Source: DATEPR01 sp963780635 (GTDB lineage Bacteria > Actinomycetota > Actinomycetes > Mycobacteriales > Pseudonocardiaceae). From it: a stretch of 64,000 nt of DNA. A program made the position numbers and the translations under genes. The notes under the pieces are model-generated. The model worked only from the letters and a program-made list of their open reading frames with translations. It was not told the origin of the DNA and did no database searches. Shown here one piece after another: positions 6,886 through 15,782 of this stretch; the stretch's first letter is position 1; every line of letters begins with the position of its first letter. Where the stretch lies: positions 62,001-126,000 of the forward strand of contig CAWACW010000014.1 of the NCBI GenBank assembly GCA_963780635.1, in the 5' to 3' direction.

Positions 6886-9576
6886 TCAGGTGCTGCCGGC
6901 GAGCGAGCGCAGTTGACGGGGCACCGAGTCCGGGCGCGCCGGGGGCGGGCCGAGCACGATCCGGGCGCTGGCCACGGCCGTCCCGGCGGTCAGGGCGAGC
7001 ACCGGGTCCAGGGCCAGCCAGCGCAGCGGCGGCAGGTCCTCGGACATCGCGGCCACGCGCAGCACGAGGTCGGCCAGCGCGGCCAGGTCCACCGGCTCGG
7101 CGCCCTGGTAGCCGGCCAGCAGCGGGGCCGACCGGGGGGCGCGGACCAGCCGGGCGGCGTCGGAGTCGGTCAGCGGCACCGCACTGTAGGCACGGTCGCC
7201 GAGCAGATCGCTGACCACGCCGGACAGCCCGAAGTACACGAGCGAGCCGAACGAGGGGTCGTCCTGCAGCCCGATCACGCACGACATGCCACGCTCGGCC
7301 ATCCGCTGGACGATGACCTCGTCCACTCCGGACACCGTGCGCACGTCGCGATAGGCGGCCCGGGCGGCGTCATCGGCGACCACGTCCAGCCGCACGCCGA
7401 CGAGATCGTTGCGGTGCCGCAGTTTCTCGCTGGTCGACTTGACGGCCACCGGGTAGCCCAGCGCGTTCGCGGCGGCCACCGCCTCGTCCTCGGTGGCGGC
7501 GTGGCGGGACGGGACGACCTGGATGCCGTAGCACTCCAGCAGCCGCAGCGACTCCGCGTCCGACAGCACCCGCTCCGATCCGTCCTGGGTGGCCAGCGCG
7601 GCCGCGACGAAAGCCCTGGCGCGGTCGGTGTCGATGTCATCGGGCCGGCCGAACCTGCCCTGCGGTGCGGACCGCCAGCGGGCGTAGCGCACGGCCCTGG
7701 CCAGCGCCTGCACGGCCCGTTCCGGGCTCGCGTAGGAGGGCACCGAGCCGTAGCCGGGCGTGCCGTCCGGACCCGGCACGGCCAGTTCGGCCGGCACACC
7801 CTCGACGGCCAGGAACGTCGACACGACCGGTTTGCGGGCGCCGTCGGAGTCGACCACAGCCCGCAGAGCGCTCGCGTAGGCGGCTTCGGGGACGGCCAGC
7901 GGTGGCACGAACACGATCACCACGGCGTCCACGTCGTCGCGCCGCAGTACGTCCCGCACGGCGGCGGCGAACTCGTCCGGCGAGGCCTCGGAGCCGGTGT
8001 CCACGGGCTCGGCGACCAGCCGCAGATGCTGCGCCAGCACGGTGTCCGCGGCCAGCAGCCCGATGGCGGTCGAGTTGCCGACGACGGCGACCCGCTCGCC
8101 CTTGGGCAGCGGCTGGTTGGCCAGCAGCAGCGCGGTGTCGAACAGGTCGGCCAGGGTGTCCACCCGGATCACGCCGGACTGCTCGAACAGCGCACGCACG
8201 CTCTCGTCGTCGACCGGCACCGATGTGGCGGCAAGGCCGGGCCGTACGGCGTTGCGGCCGGACTTCACCACGACGATCGGCTTGTGCCGGGCGAGTCGGC
8301 GAGCCAGCCGGGCGAACTTGCGGGGGTTGCCGAACGACTCGAGGTAGAGCAGCACGACCGTGGTGGCCGCGTCGGTCTCCCAGTACTGCAGCAGGTCGTT
8401 GCCGGACACGTCGGCGCGATTGCCCGCGGACACGAACGTCGACAGGCCAAGGCCGCGGGTGGCAGCGTCAGCGAGGATGCCGATGCCCAGCGCACCCGAC
8501 TGGCAGAAGAACCCGGCCTGGCCGGACCCGGGCAGCCGGGGAGCCAGCGTGGCGTTCAGCCGCACGGCCGGGTCGGTGTTCACCACGCCCAGCGCGTTCG
8601 GCCCGACCACTCGCATGCCGTGCGCCCTGGCCTCGGTCACCAGCCTGCGTTCGGCACCCCGGCCGTCCTCACCGACGTCGGCGAACCCGGAGGACAGCAC
8701 CACGAGCGTCCGCACGCCCTTCGCCAGGCAGCCGTCCAGCACGTCGTCCATGCCGGCGGCCGGGACGGCGACCACGGCCAGGTCCACCGCATCCGGGATG
8801 TCCAGCACCGACGGGTAGGCGCGCACACCGCGCACCGAGTGGCGCTCGGAGTTGACCGGGTACACGGTGCCCGCGAAACCGGCGGACAGCAGGTTGGCGA
8901 GCACGACGTGGCCGACCTTGCCGCTGTCGCTGGAGGCACCGATCACCGCGACCGAGCGCGGGTGCAGCAGGTTGTGCACGCTGCGCGCCTCGGCGGCCTG
9001 CTCGCGCGCCCTGGCCACCTCCACGGATGCCTCGGTCGGGTCGATGTCGAACTCCAGGTGCAGCACGCCCTCCTCGATGGCCCTGCTGACCCGGTAGCCG
9101 GCATCCCGGAACACCCGCACCATCTGGCCGTTCTCGCCGAGAACTTCGGCGACGAACCGGGTCAGGCCGCGTTCGCGGGCGGCGGCGGCCAGGTGTTCCA
9201 GCAGGATCGAGCCCAGTCCCCTGCCCTGATGGGCGTCCTCCACCACGAAGGCGACCTCGGCGGAGCCGGTGTCGCCGAGCCGCTCGTAGCGGCCCACGGC
9301 GATCAACTGGTGACCGAGGAACGCGCCGAACGCGACCCTGCCGTGGTGGTCGACGACGCTGAACCGCTTGAGGTCCCGTTCGGACATGTGCGGATACGGT
9401 GAGAAGTAGCGGAAGTAGCGGGTCCGCTCGGACAGCCTGCCGTGCAGCGCGAGGATCCGGTCGGCATCAGTGGGGATGATCGGTCGCAAGTGGACTGTGC
9501 CGCCATCGGTGAGGACGAGGTCGGCTTCCCAGTGCTTGGGGTAGTCGAACGGGTCCGGCTGCGCTGCCGTGGTCAC
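6886..9576 (-). CDS. GNAT / NDP-forming acyl-CoA synthetase fusion (Pat-like protein acetyltransferase)
   Basis: 896 residues. An N-terminal GNAT domain (about 25-180; acetyl-CoA loop EDAHQGRGLGSILLEHL) is fused to the CoA-binding, succinyl-CoA-ligase-like and ATP-grasp domains of NDP-forming acyl-CoA synthetases (SVAVIGASSDSGKVGHV near 200, FFCQSGALGIGIL, SVPSYASPERAV, YPVAVKSTSEKLRHR). Related Pat proteins acetylate acyl-CoA synthetases on lysine; the enteric enzyme has the opposite domain order. The GTG at 9576 lies 2 bases after the acuC stop, so this writer and the AcuC eraser are co-transcribed. Whether the synthetase part is active is not visible. Confidence 0.85.
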   Translation of the reverse strand: MTTAAQPDPFDYPKHWEADLVLTDGGTVHLRPIIPTDADRILALHGRLSERTRYFRYFSPYPHMSERDLKRFSVVDHHGRVAFGAFLGHQLIAVGRYERLGDTGSAEVAFVVEDAHQGRGLGSILLEHLAAAARERGLTRFVAEVLGENGQMVRVFRDAGYRVSRAIEEGVLHLEFDIDPTEASVEVARAREQAAEARSVHNLLHPRSVAVIGASSDSGKVGHVVLANLLSAGFAGTVYPVNSERHSVRGVRAYPSVLDIPDAVDLAVVAVPAAGMDDVLDGCLAKGVRTLVVLSSGFADVGEDGRGAERRLVTEARAHGMRVVGPNALGVVNTDPAVRLNATLAPRLPGSGQAGFFCQSGALGIGILADAATRGLGLSTFVSAGNRADVSGNDLLQYWETDAATTVVLLYLESFGNPRKFARLARRLARHKPIVVVKSGRNAVRPGLAATSVPVDDESVRALFEQSGVIRVDTLADLFDTALLLANQPLPKGERVAVVGNSTAIGLLAADTVLAQHLRLVAEPVDTGSEASPDEFAAAVRDVLRRDDVDAVVIVFVPPLAVPEAAYASALRAVVDSDGARKPVVSTFLAVEGVPAELAVPGPDGTPGYGSVPSYASPERAVQALARAVRYARWRSAPQGRFGRPDDIDTDRARAFVAAALATQDGSERVLSDAESLRLLECYGIQVVPSRHAATEDEAVAAANALGYPVAVKSTSEKLRHRNDLVGVRLDVVADDAARAAYRDVRTVSGVDEVIVQRMAERGMSCVIGLQDDPSFGSLVYFGLSGVVSDLLGDRAYSAVPLTDSDAARLVRAPRSAPLLAGYQGAEPVDLAALADLVLRVAAMSEDLPPLRWLALDPVLALTAGTAVASARIVLGPPPARPDSVPRQLRSLAGST

Positions 9577-9578
9577 CG

Positions 9579-10757
9579 TCAGTCCCTGGGATCGTCCGGG
9601 TCGAGCCCGTGCAGCGGGAACACGGCCCGGCGGACGTCCTGGATGGCCTGGTCGACCTGGTCGTCCACGCCGCCACCCCACGGTTCGAAGTCGGTGTCCG
9701 CACCGTCGCTCATCGACGCGGGCAGCATGATGCGCCGGGGCACCAGACTCACGATGGAGTCCATCCACTCGGCGGGCAGCGGGGTGTCCGGGTCGACGTC
9801 GCGGTCCAGCGCTGTGGCCAGCAGGTGCGTCCACGATCGCGGCACGACCCTGACCAGGTCGTATCCCCCGCCGCCCAGGGCGAGCCACTTGCCGCCCGCG
9901 TAGCGCCGGGCGAGGTCGCGCACCTGCCGGTAGATGGCGCGGTGGCCGTCGACGGTGAGCGAGAGGTCGGCCAGCGGGTCGTTGCGGTGGCTGTCCACTC
10001 CGCACTGACTGACCAGCAATTGTGGCCGGAACCGGGCGAGCAGGCTGGGCACGACGGCGTTGAAGGCGCGCAGCCAGGGGCCGTCCGTGGTGCCGGGCGG
10101 CAGCGGCACGTTGACCGACATGCCCTCGGCCGCGCCCACGCCGAGTTCGTGCGGGTAGCCGGTGCCCGGCCAGAGGGTGCGCGGGTGCTGGTGCAGCGAG
10201 ATCGTGAGGACGCGCGGGTCGTCGTAGAAAGCCGCCTGCACGCCGTCGCCGTGGTGCACGTCGGTGTCGAGGTAGGCGATCCGGTCGAAGCCGTGGTCCA
10301 GCAGCCAGGAGATGGCGACGGCGCAGTCGTTGTAGACGCAGAAACCGGCCGCGTGGCTGGGCATCGCGTGGTGCAGCCCGCCGGCGATGCTGACGGCCCG
10401 GTCCACGGTGCCGCCCGCGATCAGCTCGGCGGCCAGCACGGAACCACCCACGACCAGGGCGGATGCCTCGTGCATGTGCGGGAAGACCGGGTTGTCCGCG
10501 GTACCGAGGCCGTGGTCGACGTCCCACGGGCTGTCCGGCGCGGCCCGCACCGCGGCCAGATAGCCGGCGTCGTGCACGCGCTCGATCAGCTCGTCGCCGG
10601 CCTGTTCGGGTTTGCGGATCGGCACGTCGTCCAGGACGCCGAGGGCGGTGGCCAGGCGCATGGTGAGCTGGAGGCGGACCGGATTGAGCGGATGGTCGGC
10701 GCCCATGTCGTAGCCGAGCAGCGCCTCGTCCCACACGACCTCTGCCGGAACGGTCAT
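9579..10757 (-). CDS. acuC: acetoin-utilisation-type (class I HDAC-like) deacetylase AcuC
   Basis: 392-residue zinc-dependent deacetylase; relatives remove acetyl groups from lysines of acetyl-CoA synthetase. Seen: GGLHHAMPSHAAGFCVYND with the paired histidines, LDTDVHHGDGVQ with zinc ligands Asp and His, SQCGVDSHRNDPLA with the second zinc Asp, and GGGGYD holding the substrate-loop tyrosine. Gaps of 9 bases to the rhodanese gene upstream and 2 bases to the acetyltransferase gene downstream indicate one operon. Together they form a reversible protein acetylation unit, as in the Bacillus acu genes. Confidence 0.92.
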   Translation of the reverse strand: MTVPAEVVWDEALLGYDMGADHPLNPVRLQLTMRLATALGVLDDVPIRKPEQAGDELIERVHDAGYLAAVRAAPDSPWDVDHGLGTADNPVFPHMHEASALVVGGSVLAAELIAGGTVDRAVSIAGGLHHAMPSHAAGFCVYNDCAVAISWLLDHGFDRIAYLDTDVHHGDGVQAAFYDDPRVLTISLHQHPRTLWPGTGYPHELGVGAAEGMSVNVPLPPGTTDGPWLRAFNAVVPSLLARFRPQLLVSQCGVDSHRNDPLADLSLTVDGHRAIYRQVRDLARRYAGGKWLALGGGGYDLVRVVPRSWTHLLATALDRDVDPDTPLPAEWMDSIVSLVPRRIMLPASMSDGADTDFEPWGGGVDDQVDQAIQDVRRAVFPLHGLDPDDPRD

Positions 10758-10766
10758 GGCCCGACC

Positions 10767-11624
10767 CTAGCCGCTCACCGGCTCGTCGCCGGTGGCCGCG
10801 GGGCGCGCCGGATCGGCCGACCAGTTCGACCACGATCCGGCGTACAGCGCGGCGGCAGGCGTGCCGGCCAGTTCGAGGGCGAGGACGACCGAGGACGCGG
10901 TGACGCCCGAACCGCAGTAGGCCCCGACCGGGGTGCCGTCGGCGACGCCGAGTTCGGCGAACCGGGCGGCCAGTTCGGCCGGTGAGCGCCAGCGGCCGTC
11001 CGGACCGATGTGCCCGGCGAAGGGCGCGTTACGAGCGCCGGGCACGTGGCCGGCGCGCGGGTCGACCGGTTCGACGTCGCCCCGGTAGCGCTCGGGTGCC
11101 CGTGCGTCCAGCAGTACGCCGTCGGTGGCCAGGGCGGCGGCCTGGTCGGCGTCGAGCACCGGGAGGTGACCGGGGGTCACGGTGATGTCGCCGGGCTCGG
11201 GGGCCGGGACAGCGGCGGTCGTCGGCCTGCCTTCCTCGGTCCACGCGGCGTAGCCACCGTCGAGCACGGCGACGTCGGCGTGGCCTGCCCAGCGCAGCAG
11301 CCACCAGGCGCGGGCTGCGACGGAGCCGTCCCGGTCGTCGTAGACGACGACGGTGTCGCCCGCGTTGATGCCCGCCGCGCGCAGGGTCGCCCGCAGCGCG
11401 GCCGGCTCCGGCAGCGGGTGCCGCCCGGCAGGGCCGGGAGGGGCGGCGAGTTCGGTGTCCAGGTCCACGAAGACGGCCCCGGGCACGTGCCCGAGCGCGT
11501 AATCGTCGCGGCCGGGCGGGCCGGCAAGGCGCCATCGGACGTCCAGCACGACGGGTGGGGTGGGCAGGCCCAGGGATGCGGCCAGTTCCTCGGTGGACAC
11601 GAGTGGTCGGGCAAGTCGCGGCAC
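10767..11624 (-). CDS. sseA: two-domain sulfurtransferase (rhodanese / 3-mercaptopyruvate type)
   Basis: 285 residues with two rhodanese folds. The N-terminal inactive domain (VLDVRWRL, GHVPGAVFVDLD) is followed by the C-terminal catalytic domain (LLDARAPERYRG, GHVPGARNAPF) with the active-site loop YCGSGVTAS; the cysteine takes the persulfide. It transfers sulfur from thiosulfate or mercaptopyruvate, and the donor preference cannot be fixed from this loop. It is the first gene of the minus-strand run sseA-acuC-acetyltransferase, divergent from ideR with about 90 bases between them. Confidence 0.85.
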   Translation of the reverse strand: MPRLARPLVSTEELAASLGLPTPPVVLDVRWRLAGPPGRDDYALGHVPGAVFVDLDTELAAPPGPAGRHPLPEPAALRATLRAAGINAGDTVVVYDDRDGSVAARAWWLLRWAGHADVAVLDGGYAAWTEEGRPTTAAVPAPEPGDITVTPGHLPVLDADQAAALATDGVLLDARAPERYRGDVEPVDPRAGHVPGARNAPFAGHIGPDGRWRSPAELAARFAELGVADGTPVGAYCGSGVTASSVVLALELAGTPAAALYAGSWSNWSADPARPAATGDEPVSG

Positions 11625-11715
11625 GGGGTCATTTTGCCCGGTGGGCGATTCGCCCGCGAGGCGCCGCTGTGTCCGTGACAGCGACTACCATTGTCAAACG
11701 ACGAAGGGGAATGGT

Positions 11716-12411
11716 GTGAACGACCTCATCGACACCACCGAGATGTACCTCCGGACGATTTATGAGCTGGAGGAGGAGGGCGTGGTGCCGCTGCGCGCGA
11801 GGATCGCCGAGCGCCTGGAGCAGAGCGGGCCGACCGTCAGCCAGACCGTGGGCCGGATGGAGCGGGACGGCCTGGTGGTCGTCGCCGACGATCGGCACCT
11901 GCAGCTCACCGATCACGGTCGGTCACTGGCGATCGCCGTGATGCGCAAGCACCGGCTGGCCGAGCGGCTGCTGGTCGACATCATCGGCCTGGAGTGGGAG
12001 CAGGTGCACAGCGAGGCGTGCCGGTGGGAGCACGTGATGAGCGAGGCCGTGGAGCGCAAGCTGGTCCGGTTGCTGGACCACCCCACCACGTCGCCCTACG
12101 GCAACCCGATCCCGGGCCTTGACCAGCTGGGCGACGGTGACCCGGCGCCGCCGGTCGACCCGGACCTGATGCGAGTGGACGAGGTGGCCCGCCGCGGCGG
12201 CGGCATGGTCGAGGTCCGCCGGATCGCCGAGCACGTACAGCTGGACACCGTGGTACTGGGCGAGCTGAAGGCCGTCGGCATCGTCCCGGGTGGCACGGTC
12301 GAGGTGTGCCCGATGGGCGAGCGCGGCGGCGGCGTCGAAGTGAAGGGCGCCGGCAACGCGGCCAAGATCGGCCAGGCCATAGCGCACGCGGTGCTGGTCC
12401 ACGCGCGGTGA
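11716..12411 (+). CDS. ideR: iron-dependent repressor IdeR (DtxR family)
   Basis: 231-residue metal-dependent repressor of iron uptake genes. The N-terminal helix-turn-helix (RIAERLEQSGPTVSQTV) is followed by the dimerisation and metal-binding domain. Ligands seen: Met of TTEMYL (residue 10), the VHSEACRWEH stretch with Cys, Glu and His, and His/Glu of KHRLAE, all as in IdeR/DtxR. A C-terminal SH3-like domain ends the protein. GTG at 11716 is chosen because AAGGGGA lies 5 bases upstream and the family begins MNDL(I/V)DTTEMY. In mycobacteria it lies near sigB, as it does here within 11 kb. Confidence 0.95.
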   Translation: MNDLIDTTEMYLRTIYELEEEGVVPLRARIAERLEQSGPTVSQTVGRMERDGLVVVADDRHLQLTDHGRSLAIAVMRKHRLAERLLVDIIGLEWEQVHSEACRWEHVMSEAVERKLVRLLDHPTTSPYGNPIPGLDQLGDGDPAPPVDPDLMRVDEVARRGGGMVEVRRIAEHVQLDTVVLGELKAVGIVPGGTVEVCPMGERGGGVEVKGAGNAAKIGQAIAHAVLVHAR

Positions 12412-12417
12412 CCTCGC

Positions 12418-12520
12418 CCGAACGAGCGGCGAAGCCAACGGCGGCCGCCGAACGAGCGGCGGCGACAGTGATGCCGCCGAACGAGCGGCCGGACCAGTGA
12501 CGCCCACCGAAGGAGCGGCC
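12418..12520 (+). repeat. imperfect 30-bp repeat between ideR and galK
   Basis: The 13-mer CCGAACGAGCGGC occurs at 12418, 12448 and 12477, with a variant CCGAAGGAGCGGCC at 12507, spaced 29-30 bases apart. A weaker fifth copy follows at about 12536. In the fourth copy one base change creates AAGGAG, which serves as the galK ribosome binding site. Confidence 0.8.
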
Positions 12521-12523
12521 ACA

Positions 12524-13696
12524 GTGGAGGCGCCGGCCGAGCGCGCGGCGGCGGCATTCCGGGATCTGCACGGCAAGGCACCGACCGGCGTCTGGTCCGC
12601 ACCGGGCCGGGTGAACCTGATCGGTGAGCACACCGACTACAACGACGGCCTGGTGCTGCCTTTCGCACTCCCCCACCGCACAGCTGTGGCGGCGGCGGCG
12701 AGACCGGACGGCCAACTGACGCTGACCACCGTCGGCGACGACGGCCGCCCCCAGCACGCCGGTCCGCTGGCCGTAGCCGAGCTGGCACCCGGCGCCGTCA
12801 CCGGTTGGGCTGCCTACCCGGCCGGGGTCGCGTGGGTGCTGCGCGATGAGGGCTACGACAGCGGTGCCGATCTCGTCATCGCGGGCAACGTCCCGGCCGG
12901 TGCCGGCCTGTCCTCGTCGGCCGCGCTGGAGTGCGCGGTGCTGCTGGCCCTGTTGGGCATCGCGGGCCACGAGGCCGAGCCCGGCGAGCGTCCCCGGCTG
13001 GCCAGTTGGGCGCAGCGCGCCGAGAACGAGTTCGCAGGCGTGCCGAGCGGCATACTCGACCAGATGGCGTCGCTGTGCTGCCAGGACAAGCACGTGCTGT
13101 ACCTGGACGTGCGGACGGGCCGGCAGCAACAGGTCGCGTTCCCCGCAGCGGCCGAGAACCTGGAGGTCCTGGTGATCGACACCAGGGCCGGCCACAAGCT
13201 GGGCGACTCGGCGGGCTACGGCAACCGACGCAGGGATTGCGAGCGCGCGGCGGAATTGCTCGGCGTCCCCGCACTGCGTGATGTGCGGTTGGCCGAGCTA
13301 CCGACGGCGGCAGGCACCCTCCCACCCGAGCTGTTCCGGTTGATCCGGCACGTGGTGACGGAGAACGCCAGGGTGCGCGAGGTGGTGCACCTGTTGCGCC
13401 ACAACAGTTTGCCCCAGATCGGCCCGGCCCTGACGGTCTCGCACGAGAGCCTGCGCGACGATTACCAGGTGTCGTGCGCCGAACTGGACGTGGCCGTCGA
13501 CGCCGCCCTGGCGGCCGGTGCGCTGGGCGCGCGCATGACCGGAGCGGGCTTCGGCGGCTCAGCCATCGCCCTGGTCCCCGCCGAGGACCGCCCGGACGTG
13601 GCCCAAGCGGTGGTGACGGCTTTCGACGACCGCTCCTGGCCCACCCCACGCCTGTTCACCGCCCTCCCGTCCGCAGGCGCGGCCCGAGAAGCCTGA
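12524..13696 (+). CDS. galK: galactokinase
   Basis: GHMP-family kinase that phosphorylates galactose at C1, the first step of the Leloir pathway; about 390 residues. Seen: the galactose-binding signature GRVNLIGEHTDYNDG near residue 30, the ATP loop GAGLSSSAALE near 125, and the C-terminal MTGAGFGGSAIAL. GTG at 12524 is preferred because AAGGAG (12510-12515) lies 8 bases upstream; a GTG at 12497 is in frame but has no such site. galE follows about 770 bases later on the same strand. Confidence 0.93.
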   Translation: MEAPAERAAAAFRDLHGKAPTGVWSAPGRVNLIGEHTDYNDGLVLPFALPHRTAVAAAARPDGQLTLTTVGDDGRPQHAGPLAVAELAPGAVTGWAAYPAGVAWVLRDEGYDSGADLVIAGNVPAGAGLSSSAALECAVLLALLGIAGHEAEPGERPRLASWAQRAENEFAGVPSGILDQMASLCCQDKHVLYLDVRTGRQQQVAFPAAAENLEVLVIDTRAGHKLGDSAGYGNRRRDCERAAELLGVPALRDVRLAELPTAAGTLPPELFRLIRHVVTENARVREVVHLLRHNSLPQIGPALTVSHESLRDDYQVSCAELDVAVDAALAAGALGARMTGAGFGGSAIALVPAEDRPDVAQAVVTAFDDRSWPTPRLFTALPSAGAAREA

Positions 13697-14463
13697 CCCC
13701 GGTTCTCGCCGAGGTTCAGCTCAGCTCGTGCCCCTTCCCGCCCATGAGCGCCACAGCCAGGAAGCCGGGACCTAGCCGGTCGGCGACCCGCCGGTCCCGG
13801 CCAACGCCGCCGAACCCGGCCAACTCCCAACCCACGGGCCAAGCCGGAACCCGACCAACACCAGCCGACCTCGCTCAGCACCGCCCAACCAGCCAACGCC
13901 GCCGAACCCGACCAACTCGCCCGATCCCGACCCGCCGGCCAAGCCGGAACCCGACCAACACCAGCCGACCTCGCTCAGCACCGCCCAACCAGCCAACGCC
14001 GCCGAACCCGACCAACTCGCCCGATCCCGAGTTGCGCCAGCCGATCCTGCGAGCCAGTGAGCCGCTGAGTCCCAGCGAGCCCAGCGAGCCCAGCGTTGAC
14101 CAGCGAGCCCAGCGTTGACCAGCGTTGACCGGCGTGCGGACCGCTGCTGAGGTCGAGATGCTCGCGGCCGCGACACGGGTGGCCGACGCTGAGCAGAGCG
14201 CCGCCGACGAACGTGGACTGCGGGCGGCCGCCGGAGCAGCCGATCCCGGCAGGCGCCGCCCAACCCGGCCGGCTTCGGCTCGCGATCCAGCCGGGTTCCA
14301 GCTCTCGTTCGGTCGGGAACGTCGGCGCGGCGACCGTCCGTCGTTGCCTGGTTCGGGCAGCTCGGTCCGGCTCGGGTGCCCCGGCGGGGTGCGGCGGGGC
14401 GGCCACGGCACACTGGGCTGTCCGTTTGATGTCGTAGGTGCCTCCGGGAAGGTGTTGAACGCG
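13697..14463 (+). other. non-coding, low-complexity spacer between galK and galE
   Basis: No gene is supported here. Both strands stay open over long stretches only because the DNA is GC-rich and repetitive. It holds a perfect 94-bp direct repeat (separate entry), a third, weaker copy at about 13801-13830, and from 14071 to 14131 a run of CCAGCGAGC / CCAGCGTTGA short repeats. The galE ribosome binding site GGGAAGG is at 14446-14452. Confidence 0.7.
13837..14030 (+). repeat. perfect 94-bp direct repeat, period 100
   Basis: Bases 13837-13930 and 13937-14030 are identical over 94 positions, separated by 6 bases. The unit is rich in CCAACC/GAACCCGACC and has no start, palindrome or transposon end. 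It looks like a recent tandem duplication inside an already repetitive spacer. Confidence 0.9.
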
Positions 14464-15429
14464 GTGAGGTTGCTGGTGACCGGCGGTGCCGGGTACGTCG
14501 GGAGCGTGTGCGCGGCGCGGTTGATCGAGGCCGGTCACGAGGTGGTCGTGGTGGACGACCTGTCCACCGGACACGCCGACGCGGTGCCCGAGGGCGCCCG
14601 CTTCGTCGAGGGCGACATCGCCGAGGTGGCCGACACGCTGCTCGCCGAGCACTTCGACGGCGTCCTGCACTACGCGGCCAAGTCGCTGGTGGCCGAGTCC
14701 ATGCGGGAGCCGGGCAAGTACTGGCAGGGCAACGTCGTGACGTCGATCCGGCTGCTGGAGGCGATCCGCAAGCACGGCACGCCGAGGCTGGTGTTCTCCT
14801 CGACCGCCGCCACCTACGGCGAGCCGACGGAGGTCCCCATCGAAGAGACCGCCGAGACCCGCCCGACCAACACGTACGGCGCGACCAAGCTGGCCATCGA
14901 CCACGCCATCACGTCCTACGCGGCCGCTCACGGGATCGCCGCGGTGAGCCTGCGCTATTTCAACGTGGCAGGCGCACATGGCAGGTTCGGCGAGCGCCAC
15001 GCCACCGAGACGCACCTCATCCCCATCGTGTTGCAGGTCGCCCTCGGCCAGCGGGACGCGGTGCAGGTCTACGGCGAGGACTACCCCACCCCGGACGGCA
15101 GCTGCGTCCGCGACTACATCCACGTCACCGACCTGGCCGACGCCCACCTGCTCGCGGTGGAGCAGGCCGTGCCCGGATCGCACCGGATCTACAACCTGGG
15201 CAGCGGCACCGGCTTCTCGGTCAAGCAGGTGATCGACGCGTGCCGCACCGCCACCGGCCACGCGATCCCGGCGATCGTCGCCGAACGCCGCCCCGGCGAC
15301 CCCGCGGTGCTGGTGGCGTCCAGCGAGCTGGCCCGCGACGAACTCGGCTGGCAGCCGAGCCGCACCGACCTGGCCACCATCGTCGACGACGCGTGGACCT
15401 TCACCACCGCCCGAGCCCAGCACGCCTGA
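14464..15429 (+). CDS. galE: UDP-glucose 4-epimerase
   Basis: Short-chain dehydrogenase-type epimerase interconverting UDP-galactose and UDP-glucose with bound NAD. Seen: the NAD-binding VTGGAGYVGSV at residues 5-15, the active-site SSTAATYG (Ser/Thr) and YGATK (Tyr, Lys), and YFNVAGAHG. At 321 residues it has the normal length. GTG at 14464 aligns with the family start MRLLVTGG and has GGGAAGG upstream; a GTG at 14452 is too close to that site. It completes the Leloir set with galK. Confidence 0.93.
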   Translation: MRLLVTGGAGYVGSVCAARLIEAGHEVVVVDDLSTGHADAVPEGARFVEGDIAEVADTLLAEHFDGVLHYAAKSLVAESMREPGKYWQGNVVTSIRLLEAIRKHGTPRLVFSSTAATYGEPTEVPIEETAETRPTNTYGATKLAIDHAITSYAAAHGIAAVSLRYFNVAGAHGRFGERHATETHLIPIVLQVALGQRDAVQVYGEDYPTPDGSCVRDYIHVTDLADAHLLAVEQAVPGSHRIYNLGSGTGFSVKQVIDACRTATGHAIPAIVAERRPGDPAVLVASSELARDELGWQPSRTDLATIVDDAWTFTTARAQHA

Positions 15430-15436
15430 CCACCGG

Positions 15437-15476
15437 CCGCCCGGTCACATCGACACTCGCCGGCGTGACCGGGCGG
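15437..15476 (+). terminator. strong galE terminator hairpin
   Basis: Perfect 12-bp inverted repeat CCGCCCGGTCAC (15437-15448) / GTGACCGGGCGG (15465-15476) with a 16-nt loop, 7 bases after the galE stop. It faces the convergent DUF4192 gene and may serve both. Confidence 0.75.
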
Positions 15477-15782
15477 TTCGGCCGCGCATGGTCGTGCCCC
15501 GACCGGTCGACCGCGCGGCCGATCAGCGCGGCCGATCAGCACAGCACCGACGGGTCTGCCACGCCCGCACACGGTCGACCCGCCAGCCGACACGGCGGAT
15601 CGCGCCGGCAAGTCTGACCAAGCGATGACTCGGACCAGTTCACCGATACGAGCACGACCGGGCCGGTGGCGCGCCGGTGACATGCACGGCGAGGGCCGGA
15701 GGCGAACCGCGCGGCTCGGCTGAGCCGGCACCCGTACTCGCACCGGTTGTCGGACGAGCGTCCTGGCGGTCGGGTCGGGCCG
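15477..15782. other. intergenic stretch with a tandem 13-mer
   Basis: Convergent gap between galE and the DUF4192 gene. The only structure seen besides the hairpin is a tandem duplication of GCGGCCGATCAGC at 15515-15540. No supported gene. Confidence 0.6.

Noticed and set aside
6796..9402. 868-codon plus-strand frame opposite the acetyltransferase gene
   Set aside because: Antisense to a full-length recognised gene; an effect of GC-rich third positions.
13772..14413. Minus-strand frames through the galK-galE spacer
   Set aside because: Gly/Val/Trp-rich products arising from the 94-bp repeat; no start or family.
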